A stretch of DNA of 64,000 nt. It comes from Gammaproteobacteria bacterium. Lineage in GTDB: Bacteria; Pseudomonadota; Gammaproteobacteria; Steroidobacterales; Steroidobacteraceae. The notes under the pieces were generated by a model. That model saw nothing but the letters and a program-made list of their open reading frames with translations, was not told the origin of the DNA and did no database searches. The DNA lies in NCBI GenBank assembly GCA_028293745.1, contig JAQGOF010000043.1, positions 58,051 to 122,050 on the forward strand, written 5' to 3'. How positions within the stretch are numbered: position 1 is the first letter of the stretch; each line of letters starts with the position of its first letter. Of the stretch, positions 42,839 through 51,276 are shown piece by piece. The position numbers were made by a program, and so were the translations under genes.

Positions 42839-43639
42839 GTGAAGGTATCGATCATCATAGCGGTGTACAACGAGGCAGCCACGGTTGACACCCTTCTCGA
42901 GCGCGTCTGGGCCCAGCCGCTCCCGGAAATAGCGAAAGAGATCGTCGTTGTCGAAAGCAACTCGACCGACGGCTCGCGCGACAGCGTCGACGCTTTCGCA
43001 GCTCGCCATGCAGCTGAATCTCACGTGCGCATCCTGGTGATCCACCAGGACGCACCGCGCGGCAAGGGAAACGCAATCCGGCAGGGAATGGCCGCCGCCA
43101 CCGGCGAGATCCTGATGATTCAGGATGCGGACCTCGAGTACGACGTGGCCGACTACCCCGACCTGCTGAAGCCCATCATCGAGGGGCGCGCCGCGTTCGT
43201 GCTCGGCAGCCGTCACATGGGCCCGGATCGCTGGAAAATCCGCAAATTTGCGCACGGTGGACTGCGGGCGAGCATCATGAATCTCGGTGGCATGCTGTTC
43301 CATGCCTTCTTCAACGCGCTGTATGCATCGCGCCTGACGGATCCCACCACCATGTACAAGGTGTTTCGCGCCGACTGCCTCGACGGTCTGAACCTGACCT
43401 GCGAGCGGTTCGATTTCGACTTCGAGCTGTTGGGAAAGCTGATCCGCTGCGGCTTCATGCCGCTCGAGGTCCCGGTCTCCTACAAGTCGCGCGGCTTTGA
43501 CGAGGGCAAGAAAATCCGCCTGTTGCGCGATCCGCTCACCTGGCTCGTGGCCATCGTCACCACCCGGTTTGCCTTTCTGCCAGCCCGGCTCGCTACAGAG
43601 AAAAACCGGCGACCTGGGCATCGTCACGGAACATTTTGA
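42839..43639 (+). CDS. Family 2 glycosyltransferase (dolichol-phosphate-mannose synthase-like)
   Basis: 266 residues from GTG 42839. The nucleotide-sugar site KVSIIIAVYNEAATV, ESNSTDGSRD, GKGNAIRQGMAAATGEILMIQDADLEYD and the later DPTTMYKVFR are the GT2/DPM1 core. The C-terminus lacks extra membrane helices. DPM1-like enzymes load a sugar on undecaprenyl or dolichyl phosphate, feeding integral-membrane GT-C enzymes; two such enzymes (51277, 52545) are encoded in this island. The 3' end overlaps the convergent transaldolase-like gene by 47 nt. Confidence 0.88.
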   Translation: MKVSIIIAVYNEAATVDTLLERVWAQPLPEIAKEIVVVESNSTDGSRDSVDAFAARHAAESHVRILVIHQDAPRGKGNAIRQGMAAATGEILMIQDADLEYDVADYPDLLKPIIEGRAAFVLGSRHMGPDRWKIRKFAHGGLRASIMNLGGMLFHAFFNALYASRLTDPTTMYKVFRADCLDGLNLTCERFDFDFELLGKLIRCGFMPLEVPVSYKSRGFDEGKKIRLLRDPLTWLVAIVTTRFAFLPARLATEKNRRPGHRHGTF

Positions 43640-44309
43640 CCGTATCCAGCGAGTACTCTGTCAGGTCGTACCCGATCAGAGTCAGCTTGTCGAGTATGTC
43701 GCGCGTGACCGTGATGACGGCACAGCCCACCGAATCCGCCTGAAAGATATTCAGCAGCTCGCGCGAGCTGGCCCACATGAGCTCGGCCGCGGGATTTTCA
43801 CTGAGCAGCCGGGCCGCCCGCGCCATTACCGGCAGCGGGTCCATGCCGGTGTCCGCGATGCGGCCGGCAAACACCGACACGAAACTCGGGGTCGCCGGAT
43901 TGAGCGCCGGCAGGATGTCGCGTATCTGCTCCAACGTCGTGATTGCCGTGACGTTGAGCTTGACCTGGTAATCCGCCAGACGCTTGATCAACGCCCGGCT
44001 GCTTTCACGCTGCGTGTTGGTGACCGGAATCTTGACATACACGTTGTCCGCCCAGCTGGCGATCTCGCGAGCCTGCCGCTCCATGGACTCGAAATCATCC
44101 GCGAGTACTTCGAACGAGACCGGCTTATCCCGGATCGCCGCCAGCACATCGCGGGCAAAAGCGCGATAGTTCGCCACTCCAGCCTTCCGCATCAGTGTGG
44201 GATTGGTGGTCAGTCCCTTGATATAGGGCCTGGCGTGCAACTCGAGCATGCCGGCCCGGTCCGCGCCATCGGCGAAGATCCTGACCTTCAGACGCTCCAG
44301 CGAAATCAT
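43593..44309 (-). CDS. Transaldolase-like protein (TalC/FSA type)
   Basis: 238 residues, close to the 210-230 of the small transaldolase/fructose-6-P aldolase group. The Schiff-base Lys is in WADNVYVKIPVTN (about 94). KGLTTNPTLMRKAG and KLNVTAITTLEQ are further family blocks. It should interconvert sugar phosphates and could supply or drain sedoheptulose-7-phosphate, the first precursor of the heptose pathway whose four genes follow upstream on the same strand. Its stop/start overlap (ATGA at 44306) couples it to the GmhB gene. Confidence 0.85.
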   Translation of the reverse strand: MISLERLKVRIFADGADRAGMLELHARPYIKGLTTNPTLMRKAGVANYRAFARDVLAAIRDKPVSFEVLADDFESMERQAREIASWADNVYVKIPVTNTQRESSRALIKRLADYQVKLNVTAITTLEQIRDILPALNPATPSFVSVFAGRIADTGMDPLPVMARAARLLSENPAAELMWASSRELLNIFQADSVGCAVITVTRDILDKLTLIGYDLTEYSLDTVKMFRDDAQVAGFSL

Positions 44310-44845
44310 CGCGACGCCGCCAGCGCCAGCAGGATTGTGGCCGCTTCCGGCAACGACCCCACGCGATAGTCGCAGGACGCGGGCAATCTCTCTTCGTATC
44401 CACCATCAATGTAGAAGGTTCTGCAACCTGCCCGCTCGCCTGCCTCGACGTCGCGCCAGCGGTCGCCGATCATGAAACTCGAGGCGAGGTCCAGTTCGAA
44501 GTCTCTTGCTGCGCGCAACAGCAGGCCGGGCTGCGGCTTTCTGCAGTCACAGCCGTCGCAGTTGTCATGAAAGCAGGTCAGGATGGCATCGAGGCACAGC
44601 TCGCTGCGAATCCTGACGTGAATGTCCTCAACCGACTGCCGCGTCGTGGCACCCCGCGCGACATCGGGCTGGTTGGTCACGACAACGAGCACGTAGCCAC
44701 TGTCCTTCAACGCGCTCAACGCCTGCGCAACTCCCGGCAGAATCTCGAGGTCCTGCAGGGACGCCGGCGGGCAAGGGGCGCCATTGCGAACTGCGGCGCG
44801 GTTGATCACGCCGTCGCGATCCAGAAAGACGGCTGGGCGCATCAT
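44306..44845 (-). CDS. gmhB: D-glycero-D-manno-heptose bisphosphate phosphatase (GmhB-like HAD)
   Basis: 179 residues, start ATG 44845 overlapping the SIS stop. HAD motif I is FLDRDGVIN (nucleophile and acid Asp), motif II VVVTNQPDVARG and motif IV MIGDRWRDVEAG. The loop CFHDNCDGCDCRKPQPG has the His/Cys zinc ligands typical of GmhB. It removes the 7-phosphate from D-glycero-D-manno-heptose-1,7-bisphosphate. Its pathway partners HddA, HddC and the SIS isomerase are immediately upstream. Confidence 0.9.
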   Translation of the reverse strand: MMRPAVFLDRDGVINRAAVRNGAPCPPASLQDLEILPGVAQALSALKDSGYVLVVVTNQPDVARGATTRQSVEDIHVRIRSELCLDAILTCFHDNCDGCDCRKPQPGLLLRAARDFELDLASSFMIGDRWRDVEAGERAGCRTFYIDGGYEERLPASCDYRVGSLPEAATILLALAASR

Positions 44846-45456
44846 CTGTCCACCGATTCCCATTTTGTCTGACGGGCCTTCAACAGCGGATGACTGACCA
44901 ACAGGTGCCAGATGACAGCCTGAAACGCCTCCGAATGAGGGGTCACCGTGGCGGGATTCACAGTCGGGATGATGACCGCCGCATCCGCAACGGTCCCGGT
45001 ATAACCGCCGTCACGCCCGAGTATCCCAACGACCCTTGCATTCACGTCACGGGCGTACTTCACCGCCGCTACGAGGTTGGGACTGATGTTTCTCGCAACG
45101 TCACCGCCCCCGACCGAGAGCACGAAAATACCATCCGAGCTGCGCAGGCGGCTGACCGTGAGCCAGCCGACGAAGGTACTTTCCCAGCCCTCATCATTGA
45201 TGCGCGCGGTGAGCTCGGCAACATTGTCCGTTGGCGCATAACACTCGATGCCCGTGAGCTTGCGAAAGTCGTTGACCGCGTGCGAGCAGTTCGCGGCGCT
45301 GCCGCCCACGCCGAGGAAAAATAGCCGGCCGTTCGCCACCTTGATGTCCGCCAGCACGGCCGCCATCCGTTCGATCGCCTGCACATCCAATTTGTGCAGA
45401 ATGGCGGCGGCCTCCTGCAGGTGCTGCTGGGCAAAGCTCACCGGATTCGTGCTCAT
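44842..45456 (-). CDS. gmhA: Sedoheptulose-7-phosphate isomerase (GmhA-like SIS protein)
   Basis: 204 residues from ATG 45456, coupled ATGA to the HddC-like gene. The SIS fold shows RLFFLGVGGSAANCSHAVNDF and HSEAFQAVIWHLLVSHPLL at the C-terminus. NDEGWESTFVGWL is the family's substrate loop. It converts sedoheptulose-7-phosphate to D-glycero-D-manno-heptose-7-phosphate. Context with HddA/HddC/GmhB decides the assignment over other SIS proteins. Confidence 0.85.
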   Translation of the reverse strand: MSTNPVSFAQQHLQEAAAILHKLDVQAIERMAAVLADIKVANGRLFFLGVGGSAANCSHAVNDFRKLTGIECYAPTDNVAELTARINDEGWESTFVGWLTVSRLRSSDGIFVLSVGGGDVARNISPNLVAAVKYARDVNARVVGILGRDGGYTGTVADAAVIIPTVNPATVTPHSEAFQAVIWHLLVSHPLLKARQTKWESVDR

Positions 45457-46160
45457 GCGGCAGGCAGCCTCTGTGATAGATAGCGCTCGGTCTCGGCGAT
45501 ACCCTGTGGCGAGCCAATCTCGTAAAACCGCTGTAACACCTCGTACGCTGCCAGCCGGCCCTGCAGCGACAGCTCCCGGCAGATGCCGGCCAGGTCGACG
45601 ACCGAGTTCTCGGCAAACCCCGAGAGCGCCGCGCGTGAAAACACGGACACACCGAAGTCGATGTGCGACAGATCGGAGCGCTGCGAGTGTTTGTCGTACT
45701 CGATCAACCGGCCATCCTTGAAAACCACGTTGCTGCGGTCCCATCGGTTGTCATTGCGCACGATGGCCATGAGGGCCGGCTGCTGCGCTGCGAAGTAGGC
45801 GCACTGCAGGCGTGCGAACGAGCACGGCAGGTAGGAATCGCCATTCATCACGAAAAAGTCATCTCCCAGCAACGGGAGCGCCCGCTTGAGCGCGCCGCCC
45901 GTGCCGAGCAATCGATCGCCATCGAAGGAATAGGCGATTGCAAGGCCGAAGCGGCCCCCATCACCAGCCGCGGCCTGAATCTGCTCCCCCAGATGTCCAA
46001 TGCACAGCACCACCCGGCTGACACCCTCTTGCCGCAACAGGTCCAGCTGATGAAACAGGAACGGCCGGCCGGCAACCGGCAGCAGGGACTTGGGGGTGCG
46101 CTCGGTCAGTGGCTGCAGCCGGGTGGCAAAACCTCCTGCAAGTATGGCAACGGGTAGCAT
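45453..46160 (-). CDS. hddC: Heptose-1-phosphate guanylyltransferase (HddC-like)
   Basis: 235 residues from ATG 46160, 2 nt after the kinase stop. The sugar-1-P nucleotidyltransferase signature AILAGGFATRLQPLTERTPKSLLPVAGRPF is complete, followed by GTGGALKRALPLL and MNGDSYLP with the metal-binding Asp. It joins GMP to D-glycero-alpha-D-manno-heptose-1-phosphate to give GDP-heptose. Guanylyl rather than adenylyl use is inferred from the partner HddA. Confidence 0.86.
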   Translation of the reverse strand: MLPVAILAGGFATRLQPLTERTPKSLLPVAGRPFLFHQLDLLRQEGVSRVVLCIGHLGEQIQAAAGDGGRFGLAIAYSFDGDRLLGTGGALKRALPLLGDDFFVMNGDSYLPCSFARLQCAYFAAQQPALMAIVRNDNRWDRSNVVFKDGRLIEYDKHSQRSDLSHIDFGVSVFSRAALSGFAENSVVDLAGICRELSLQGRLAAYEVLQRFYEIGSPQGIAETERYLSQRLPAA

Positions 46161-46162
46161 GA

Positions 46163-47143
46163 TCAGGACAGAACGACCTTGGTGCCTTCGAAGTCGAAGC
46201 GGAACCGCACCTCTTCGAGGCCCGCATCCGCCATCGCCTGTCTGAGCCGGCTGCGGTCGGACGCATAGAACATCAGGAAGCCACCTCCTCCAGCGCCCAC
46301 CAGCTTGCCGCCAATGGCCCCATTGCTCATGGCCAGTGAGTACCACTTGTCGATCTGCGGGTTGCTGATACCGCCCGAACGGCGCCGCTTGTGCTCCCAA
46401 TGCTCGTGCATGAGCTGGCCGAAGCGGACCAGGTCGCCGGACTCCAGCGCCTCCCGGCTGCGGTGGGCCACTGCCTTCACGTAGTGCAGATTCTCGAGCA
46501 TCTGCTTCTCCCCGGCCTGGGAGCGCACGTGCTGGTCCTTCAGAATGGTGCGCGCAGCCCGGTTGAATCCCGTGAAGAACAACAGCAGGTTGTCCTCCAG
46601 GTCGAACATCGTCCGGTTGGAGACCCGCAGAGGCTCAACGTCGACGCGGTGGTCACGGTGGAAAGTGAAGCACGTGATGCCGCCGAATGCGGCAATGAAC
46701 TGATCCTGTTTTCCAATGGGCTCGCGCAGCCGGTCGATCTCGATGTGACACGCCTCCTCCGCCAGTTCCCGAGAGTGAACCGCTTTACGGCGGTGCGTAT
46801 GCAGCGCCTTCAACAATGCCGTGGTGAAGCTCCCGGAGGATCCCAGCCCCGTGCCCGCTGGAATATCGGCGAGTGTCGTGATCTCCACCTGAGGGGTTCG
46901 CAGCCCCTGCATCTGCAGGGCTTCGCGGATGATGGGGTGCCGGACATCCGCGACCTGTTCGACGTGCTCCAACGCCGAATACTTGAGATAGATGCCCGGG
47001 CTGAAAGGCCGCATGACGGTGACATACACGTACTTGTCGATTGCGGCCGCAATCAGGAAGCCTTCGTGCTCGCGGTAGTAGGACGCGAGATCGGTACCGC
47101 CGCCGCCCAGCGTGATACGCAATGGGCTACGCGCGATGATCAC
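46163..47143 (-). CDS. hddA: D-glycero-D-manno-heptose-7-phosphate 1-kinase (HddA-like GHMP kinase)
   Basis: 326 residues. GHMP motifs: SPLRITLGGGGTDLASYYRE at the N-terminus, ATP loop IPAGTGLGSSGSFTTALLKAL (about 95-115) and KLVGAGGGGFLMFYA near the end. The variant GGGTDLAS and GKQDQFIAAFGG are characteristic of HddA and its fucokinase-like relatives. It phosphorylates C1 of the heptose-7-phosphate. The 5' end overlaps the upstream Gfo/Idh gene by 17 nt. Confidence 0.9.
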   Translation of the reverse strand: MIIARSPLRITLGGGGTDLASYYREHEGFLIAAAIDKYVYVTVMRPFSPGIYLKYSALEHVEQVADVRHPIIREALQMQGLRTPQVEITTLADIPAGTGLGSSGSFTTALLKALHTHRRKAVHSRELAEEACHIEIDRLREPIGKQDQFIAAFGGITCFTFHRDHRVDVEPLRVSNRTMFDLEDNLLLFFTGFNRAARTILKDQHVRSQAGEKQMLENLHYVKAVAHRSREALESGDLVRFGQLMHEHWEHKRRRSGGISNPQIDKWYSLAMSNGAIGGKLVGAGGGGFLMFYASDRSRLRQAMADAGLEEVRFRFDFEGTKVVLS

Positions 47144-48116
47144 GGCCTGACTCCGCGTAGATCTTGCTTACAATTGCCAGCGCTGCGATCGCATCCTGCA
47201 GGCCGGCGGCAGGTTCGCGCCGGGCGCGGACATCTTCGATGAAATCTGCCATCTCCAGCGTCCAGGAGTTGTCTGCCATCGGGTACTCCCAGATGGTCGT
47301 CTCGGGCGGCCCCATCTGCGGCAGCATCTTGTAGAAGGTCAACTTCTCGACACCGTAGCTGCCTCCAAGGCCGTCGACCTGCAATTTGCCGTCACGGCCG
47401 ACCAGCTCCCAGCAGAACGTGTTCTTCCATTCCGTACAACTGGCATGCAGAAATGCAACCTGCCGGGTCGCCGTCTTGAGCAACATGAAGCCGTTGTCTT
47501 CGACGGGCATGTCCCAGAAGTACGTGTGAGCGAAGCCGCTCACTTCGACGAACTCGCCCAGAAACCAACGTGACAGATCGATCAGGTGGATCCCCTGGTC
47601 GATGAGCTCCCCACCGCCAGAGCGCGCCGGCTGTGCGCGCCACTCACTCGCATAACCCGGCCGGCCCCCATGGCCGTAGCGGGCTCGGACGAACAGCAGG
47701 GGACCCAGGACCCCCGCGTCGACGAGCCGTCTCGCCTGTTGAAATGCCCGGTGATACCTGTGGTTGAAGCCAACCCGGACGCGCACATTGCGCCGCGCTG
47801 CACGCTCGGACAGTCCTGCCAGTTCGCCACAGTGCCTTGCGGCAGGTTTCTCGACGAGTACATGCTTGCCTGCATCAATCGCAGCACTCACGATCTCGGC
47901 TTGCAGATCGTGCGGTGTGGCAATGACGATCGCCTCAACGTCCATACGGTCCAGCAGCTGGCGCCAGTCCGCCCCGAATGTGCACCCAGGACTCCTGTAG
48001 GCAACCTCGGAAGCGCGCGACGAGTCCGGATCGACACAATGGACCAGCCGGGCGCCCGCCAGATGCTGCGCCCGGCGCTGACCGATCACACCGCAGCCGA
48101 TAATGCCCACATTCAC
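47127..48116 (-). CDS. Gfo/Idh/MocA-type sugar oxidoreductase
   Basis: 329 residues from GTG 48116, overlapping the SDR stop as GTGA. NAD(P) site: VNVGIIGCGVIGQRRAQHL; catalytic EKP in GKHVLVEKPAARH; GFNHRYHRAF and GGGELIDQGIHLIDLSRW carry the conserved Asp/His pair. Such proteins oxidise sugar hydroxyls, often on nucleotide sugars. It sits between the SDR and HddA in one operon, so a heptose-derived sugar is a likely substrate. Confidence 0.87.
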   Translation of the reverse strand: MNVGIIGCGVIGQRRAQHLAGARLVHCVDPDSSRASEVAYRSPGCTFGADWRQLLDRMDVEAIVIATPHDLQAEIVSAAIDAGKHVLVEKPAARHCGELAGLSERAARRNVRVRVGFNHRYHRAFQQARRLVDAGVLGPLLFVRARYGHGGRPGYASEWRAQPARSGGGELIDQGIHLIDLSRWFLGEFVEVSGFAHTYFWDMPVEDNGFMLLKTATRQVAFLHASCTEWKNTFCWELVGRDGKLQVDGLGGSYGVEKLTFYKMLPQMGPPETTIWEYPMADNSWTLEMADFIEDVRARREPAAGLQDAIAALAIVSKIYAESGRDHRA

Positions 48117-49006
48117 TCGACCGTCCCCCAGCTCAGGCCGCGGTCTGCGGGAACGATGCGCCGCAGGGTGTAGACATCCGTGCGCCGCAAGTCCTCCAGG
48201 TGCTCCGGCAGCGCTGTCCACGGGTCCCAGACGGCGCTGATCAATTTCCCCGTAATGCCGTCACTGCCAGCCGAGCCCAGAAAAACCGCCAGCTCCGCGC
48301 CCTTGTCCAGCGGCACGCCACCTTGCTGTTTCTCTCGCAACGATCGCGCGTGAAATGCGGAACCGATCCTGTCGGGACCCGCAGCAATGAACTGGTCCAG
48401 CAGCCGCGTGTTGAGAGTGCCCGGCGCGATGGAATTGACGTCGATACGATGCGGGCGGGTCTCCTCCGCGAGGGTTTCCATGAAGCGTATGACGGCCGCC
48501 TTGGATGCTGCGTATGCGCTCAACATGGCCAGGGGCTTCGTCGCACCCCCTCCGGATAGTTGGATGATCTTACCGTAAGCCGACTCTTTGAACTGAGGCA
48601 GTACGGCGCGGCACAGCAGAACTGAACCGAGCAAATTGACCTGGAGTGTATGTAGCCACTCGTGCCAGTCAGTGTCTTCTACCGCGCCGGCCGGCCCTGT
48701 AATGCCCGCATTGTTGACCAGCACGTGCAACCGCCCGAACTCCCCGAGCGCTCTTTCGACGAGAGCCGTCACATCGCGCGGGTTCGAGACGTCTGCGCAC
48801 TGTGCAAGGACTGATTGTCCAGGACTCGCAAGCTCTCGCAGCCTGGCGTGCGCCGCTTGCAGCGAATCGCCGCTGCGCGCGCAGATCATCACATCGGCGC
48901 CCGCTTCAACATACTTTTGCGCGATCGCAAATCCCAATCCCAGACTGGCGCCTGTCACGATTGCACATCGCTTTTCGAGCACCCTGGGTTTCCCGGACAG
49001 GGCCAT
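48113..49006 (-). CDS. SDR-family oxidoreductase, sugar island
   Basis: 297 residues. Glycine motif AIVTGASLGLGFAIAQ, Asp in CADVSNP, LVNNAGITGPAG, catalytic Ser in IIQLSGGGAT and YAASK with Lys. A 40-residue C-terminal extension ends in ADRGLSWG. It starts 3 nt after the UDP-sugar-dehydrogenase-like stop. Probably oxidises or reduces a keto sugar in the same pathway; substrate unproven. Confidence 0.85.
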   Translation of the reverse strand: MALSGKPRVLEKRCAIVTGASLGLGFAIAQKYVEAGADVMICARSGDSLQAAHARLRELASPGQSVLAQCADVSNPRDVTALVERALGEFGRLHVLVNNAGITGPAGAVEDTDWHEWLHTLQVNLLGSVLLCRAVLPQFKESAYGKIIQLSGGGATKPLAMLSAYAASKAAVIRFMETLAEETRPHRIDVNSIAPGTLNTRLLDQFIAAGPDRIGSAFHARSLREKQQGGVPLDKGAELAVFLGSAGSDGITGKLISAVWDPWTALPEHLEDLRRTDVYTLRRIVPADRGLSWGTVE

Positions 49007-49009
49007 CGC

Positions 49010-50299
49010 TCATCCGTCCGTACGCGGCATGCCCACCGCAAGATATTGGAGGCGGTGCAATGCGTCAGCCGCCAGCTCCGGCAGGAACCGGTTGGCATCG
49101 AGCACTACGAGGTGGTCGGAATTCCCCGTGAGCTGTGCGACTGACAGTGTCTGATACAGGGGCCATTCGGTTGCAACCACCAGCGCATCGACACCGCGGG
49201 CAGCGGCCACAGCTTCGCTGCATCGTGTAACGATCCCCTCCCAACGATGGGGCAGATCCTTCACCATCGGATCGTGTACACGGACGGTCACGCCCGCGCT
49301 GATCATCCAATCACACAGTTCCACCGCCATGGAACGCCTCAGCGTATCTGTGCCGGGCTTGTACGCCAGGCCCCAAACAGCAACCGTGATCCTCGACAGA
49401 TCGTTGAAAAGCATCTGGAGATTTTTCTGCACCCAGCACTTGTGCAGCTCGTTGCTGGGAAGAACGGATGACAACAGCGGCGTCGTGACCCGGCGTTCGA
49501 GCGATGTCTTGTTGAGAAATGCCACATCGCGCGCCAGCGTACCTCCCGAAAACGCGCTTCCCGGCGACAGATAGGCGCGCGGCCCTATGCGGCCATCGCT
49601 CTTCAGGCCGCGCTCGACTTCCCTGGCATCGGCCCCCACCGATTCGCACAACGAAGCGATCTCATTGGCGAAGACCACCGAAGTTGCCAGGAATGCGTTG
49701 ATGGCGTGCTTCGTCATCTCGGCCGACTCAATCGACATCCACTCGATGGATGCGGTAATGACACTCAGAAGATCGTGCAGACGCTGCCGGTCCTGGGCCG
49801 ACCTGACACCCACGACGATCCGTTCAGGATGCAGGAAATCGTTCACGGCCCTGCCCAACCGAAGATTCTCTGGGCAACAGGCCACCGGGCGCGCGGCGCC
49901 CGCCGTCTCTTGCAACCGGCGCATCGAGCCAACGGGTAGTTGTGACGAAACCAGCAACAGCGTGTCCGCATTCAGCGCCGGAAGCGCGCGCCCGATCTGC
50001 GCCATGACGAAATTCGTATCCGCGTTGTCATCATCATCGACCGGTGTGTCGTAGGTGACCCACAGGACATCGATGTCCTCCAGTTCGTCCAGCCGTGCTG
50101 CAAACCGCAGCCTGCCCGATGACAAGCCGCGCGCGAGCAGCTCCCCGAGCTCAGGCTCGAACACAGGCGCCACGCCCGTGCGCAAGCCCGCCACGGTGGC
50201 CGCATCGAAGTCCAGCCCGATCACCTGGTGCCCCACCTCCGCGAGCCCGGCGGCCGTGACCGACCCCAGGTGCCACAGGCCCAGAACGCAGACCTTCAT
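49010..50299 (-). CDS. UDP-glucose/GDP-mannose dehydrogenase-like protein without catalytic Cys
   Basis: 429 residues from ATG 50299, coupled ATGA to the epimerase. The NAD domain MKVCVLGLWHLGSVTAAGLAE, central VVFANEIASLCESVGAD and C-terminal VWGLAYKPGTDTLRRS are those of UDP-glucose 6-dehydrogenases. The active-site block, usually FGGSCFPKD, reads FSGGTLARD: the nucleophilic Cys is Thr254 and the next Lys is Arg. Such an enzyme could not form the thioester needed for a full four-electron oxidation. It may stop at the aldehyde or do another reaction. Confidence 0.82.
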   Translation of the reverse strand: MKVCVLGLWHLGSVTAAGLAEVGHQVIGLDFDAATVAGLRTGVAPVFEPELGELLARGLSSGRLRFAARLDELEDIDVLWVTYDTPVDDDDNADTNFVMAQIGRALPALNADTLLLVSSQLPVGSMRRLQETAGAARPVACCPENLRLGRAVNDFLHPERIVVGVRSAQDRQRLHDLLSVITASIEWMSIESAEMTKHAINAFLATSVVFANEIASLCESVGADAREVERGLKSDGRIGPRAYLSPGSAFSGGTLARDVAFLNKTSLERRVTTPLLSSVLPSNELHKCWVQKNLQMLFNDLSRITVAVWGLAYKPGTDTLRRSMAVELCDWMISAGVTVRVHDPMVKDLPHRWEGIVTRCSEAVAAARGVDALVVATEWPLYQTLSVAQLTGNSDHLVVLDANRFLPELAADALHRLQYLAVGMPRTDG

Positions 50300-51252
50300 G
50301 AGTAAGTGTCCCCAACCCGGCAACGGGTTCTGAGATCCTCCACGGTACGGCCGATGGCCTCCTGTATGGACAGCACCGGTTTCCAGCCTAGGGCGCGGAT
50401 TCGGCGGGTGTCCAGGAAAATGAAGGGGTTGTCGCCTACCCAGCCGCGCTCGCCGCCGCTGTATTCGATCTCGGGGGCAGCCCCCAGAGCAGCGCAGATC
50501 CAGCCTATGGAGTCGTTCACCTCGCACCAGGTCTCGTGCCCGAGGTTGAAGATATTCACCCTGTCGGCGCTGCCCGTCATGGCGGTCAGCATGGCCGCTA
50601 TGCAATCCTGGACATACAGATACGACTTGCGCTGCCGGCCGTCTCCCAGCACCCGCAGGCGCTGCGGATCGCGCCTCAACTGCCGGTAGAAATCGACCAC
50701 GTGACCGTGGGTATAGCGCTCGCCCAGAATGGACACGAACCTGAAAATCCACGACTGCAAGCCGAAGCCGGCGCAGTACGCGGCGATCAGACCTTCGCCG
50801 GCGAGCTTGGAGGCCGCGTACAGAGAGGTTTGAACCGGAAAAGGCGCATCCTCGGGCGTTGGAATCACCGCTGACTCGCCATACACCGAGCCGGTAGAAG
50901 CGAATGCGATTTGGCGCACGCCGCCCAGGCGCATCGATTCGAGCACACTGTGAGTTGCAATGGTGTTCTGTTCGAGGTCCCGGCGCGGGTGCGCGGTCCC
51001 AAAGCGCACATCGGCGTTGGCCGCGAGGTGAAACACACACTCCGAGCCAGCCATTGCCGCAGTCAGCGTGCGGGTATCCAGGACATCGCCGTGAACGAGC
51101 CGGAAACGCGTACAGTCCTGTGCCTGTTGCAGGAACCGGGCCTGCCCGGTGGAGAAGTTGTCGTAACCAACCACTTCGTGACCGTCGGCCAGCAGCCTGT
51201 CGGTCAACGTGCTGCCGATGAAACCTGCGCAGCCTGTCACGAAGTAACGCAA
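50296..51252 (-). CDS. NAD-dependent nucleotide-sugar epimerase/dehydratase
   Basis: 318 residues from TTG 51252, chosen because AGGAGG lies 5 nt upstream; the ATG at 51270 would leave only 6 nt to the divergent start and has no ribosome site. NAD loop RYFVTGCAGFIGSTLTDRL, catalytic Ser in FASTGSVYGE and YAASK, and GDGRQRKSYLYVQDC are the UDP-galactose epimerase-type pattern. It acts before or after the dehydrogenase-like enzyme in the sugar island. Confidence 0.88.
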   Translation of the reverse strand: MRYFVTGCAGFIGSTLTDRLLADGHEVVGYDNFSTGQARFLQQAQDCTRFRLVHGDVLDTRTLTAAMAGSECVFHLAANADVRFGTAHPRRDLEQNTIATHSVLESMRLGGVRQIAFASTGSVYGESAVIPTPEDAPFPVQTSLYAASKLAGEGLIAAYCAGFGLQSWIFRFVSILGERYTHGHVVDFYRQLRRDPQRLRVLGDGRQRKSYLYVQDCIAAMLTAMTGSADRVNIFNLGHETWCEVNDSIGWICAALGAAPEIEYSGGERGWVGDNPFIFLDTRRIRALGWKPVLSIQEAIGRTVEDLRTRCRVGDTYS

Positions 51253-51276
51253 CCTGCCCTCCTGTATCATTCCGCC

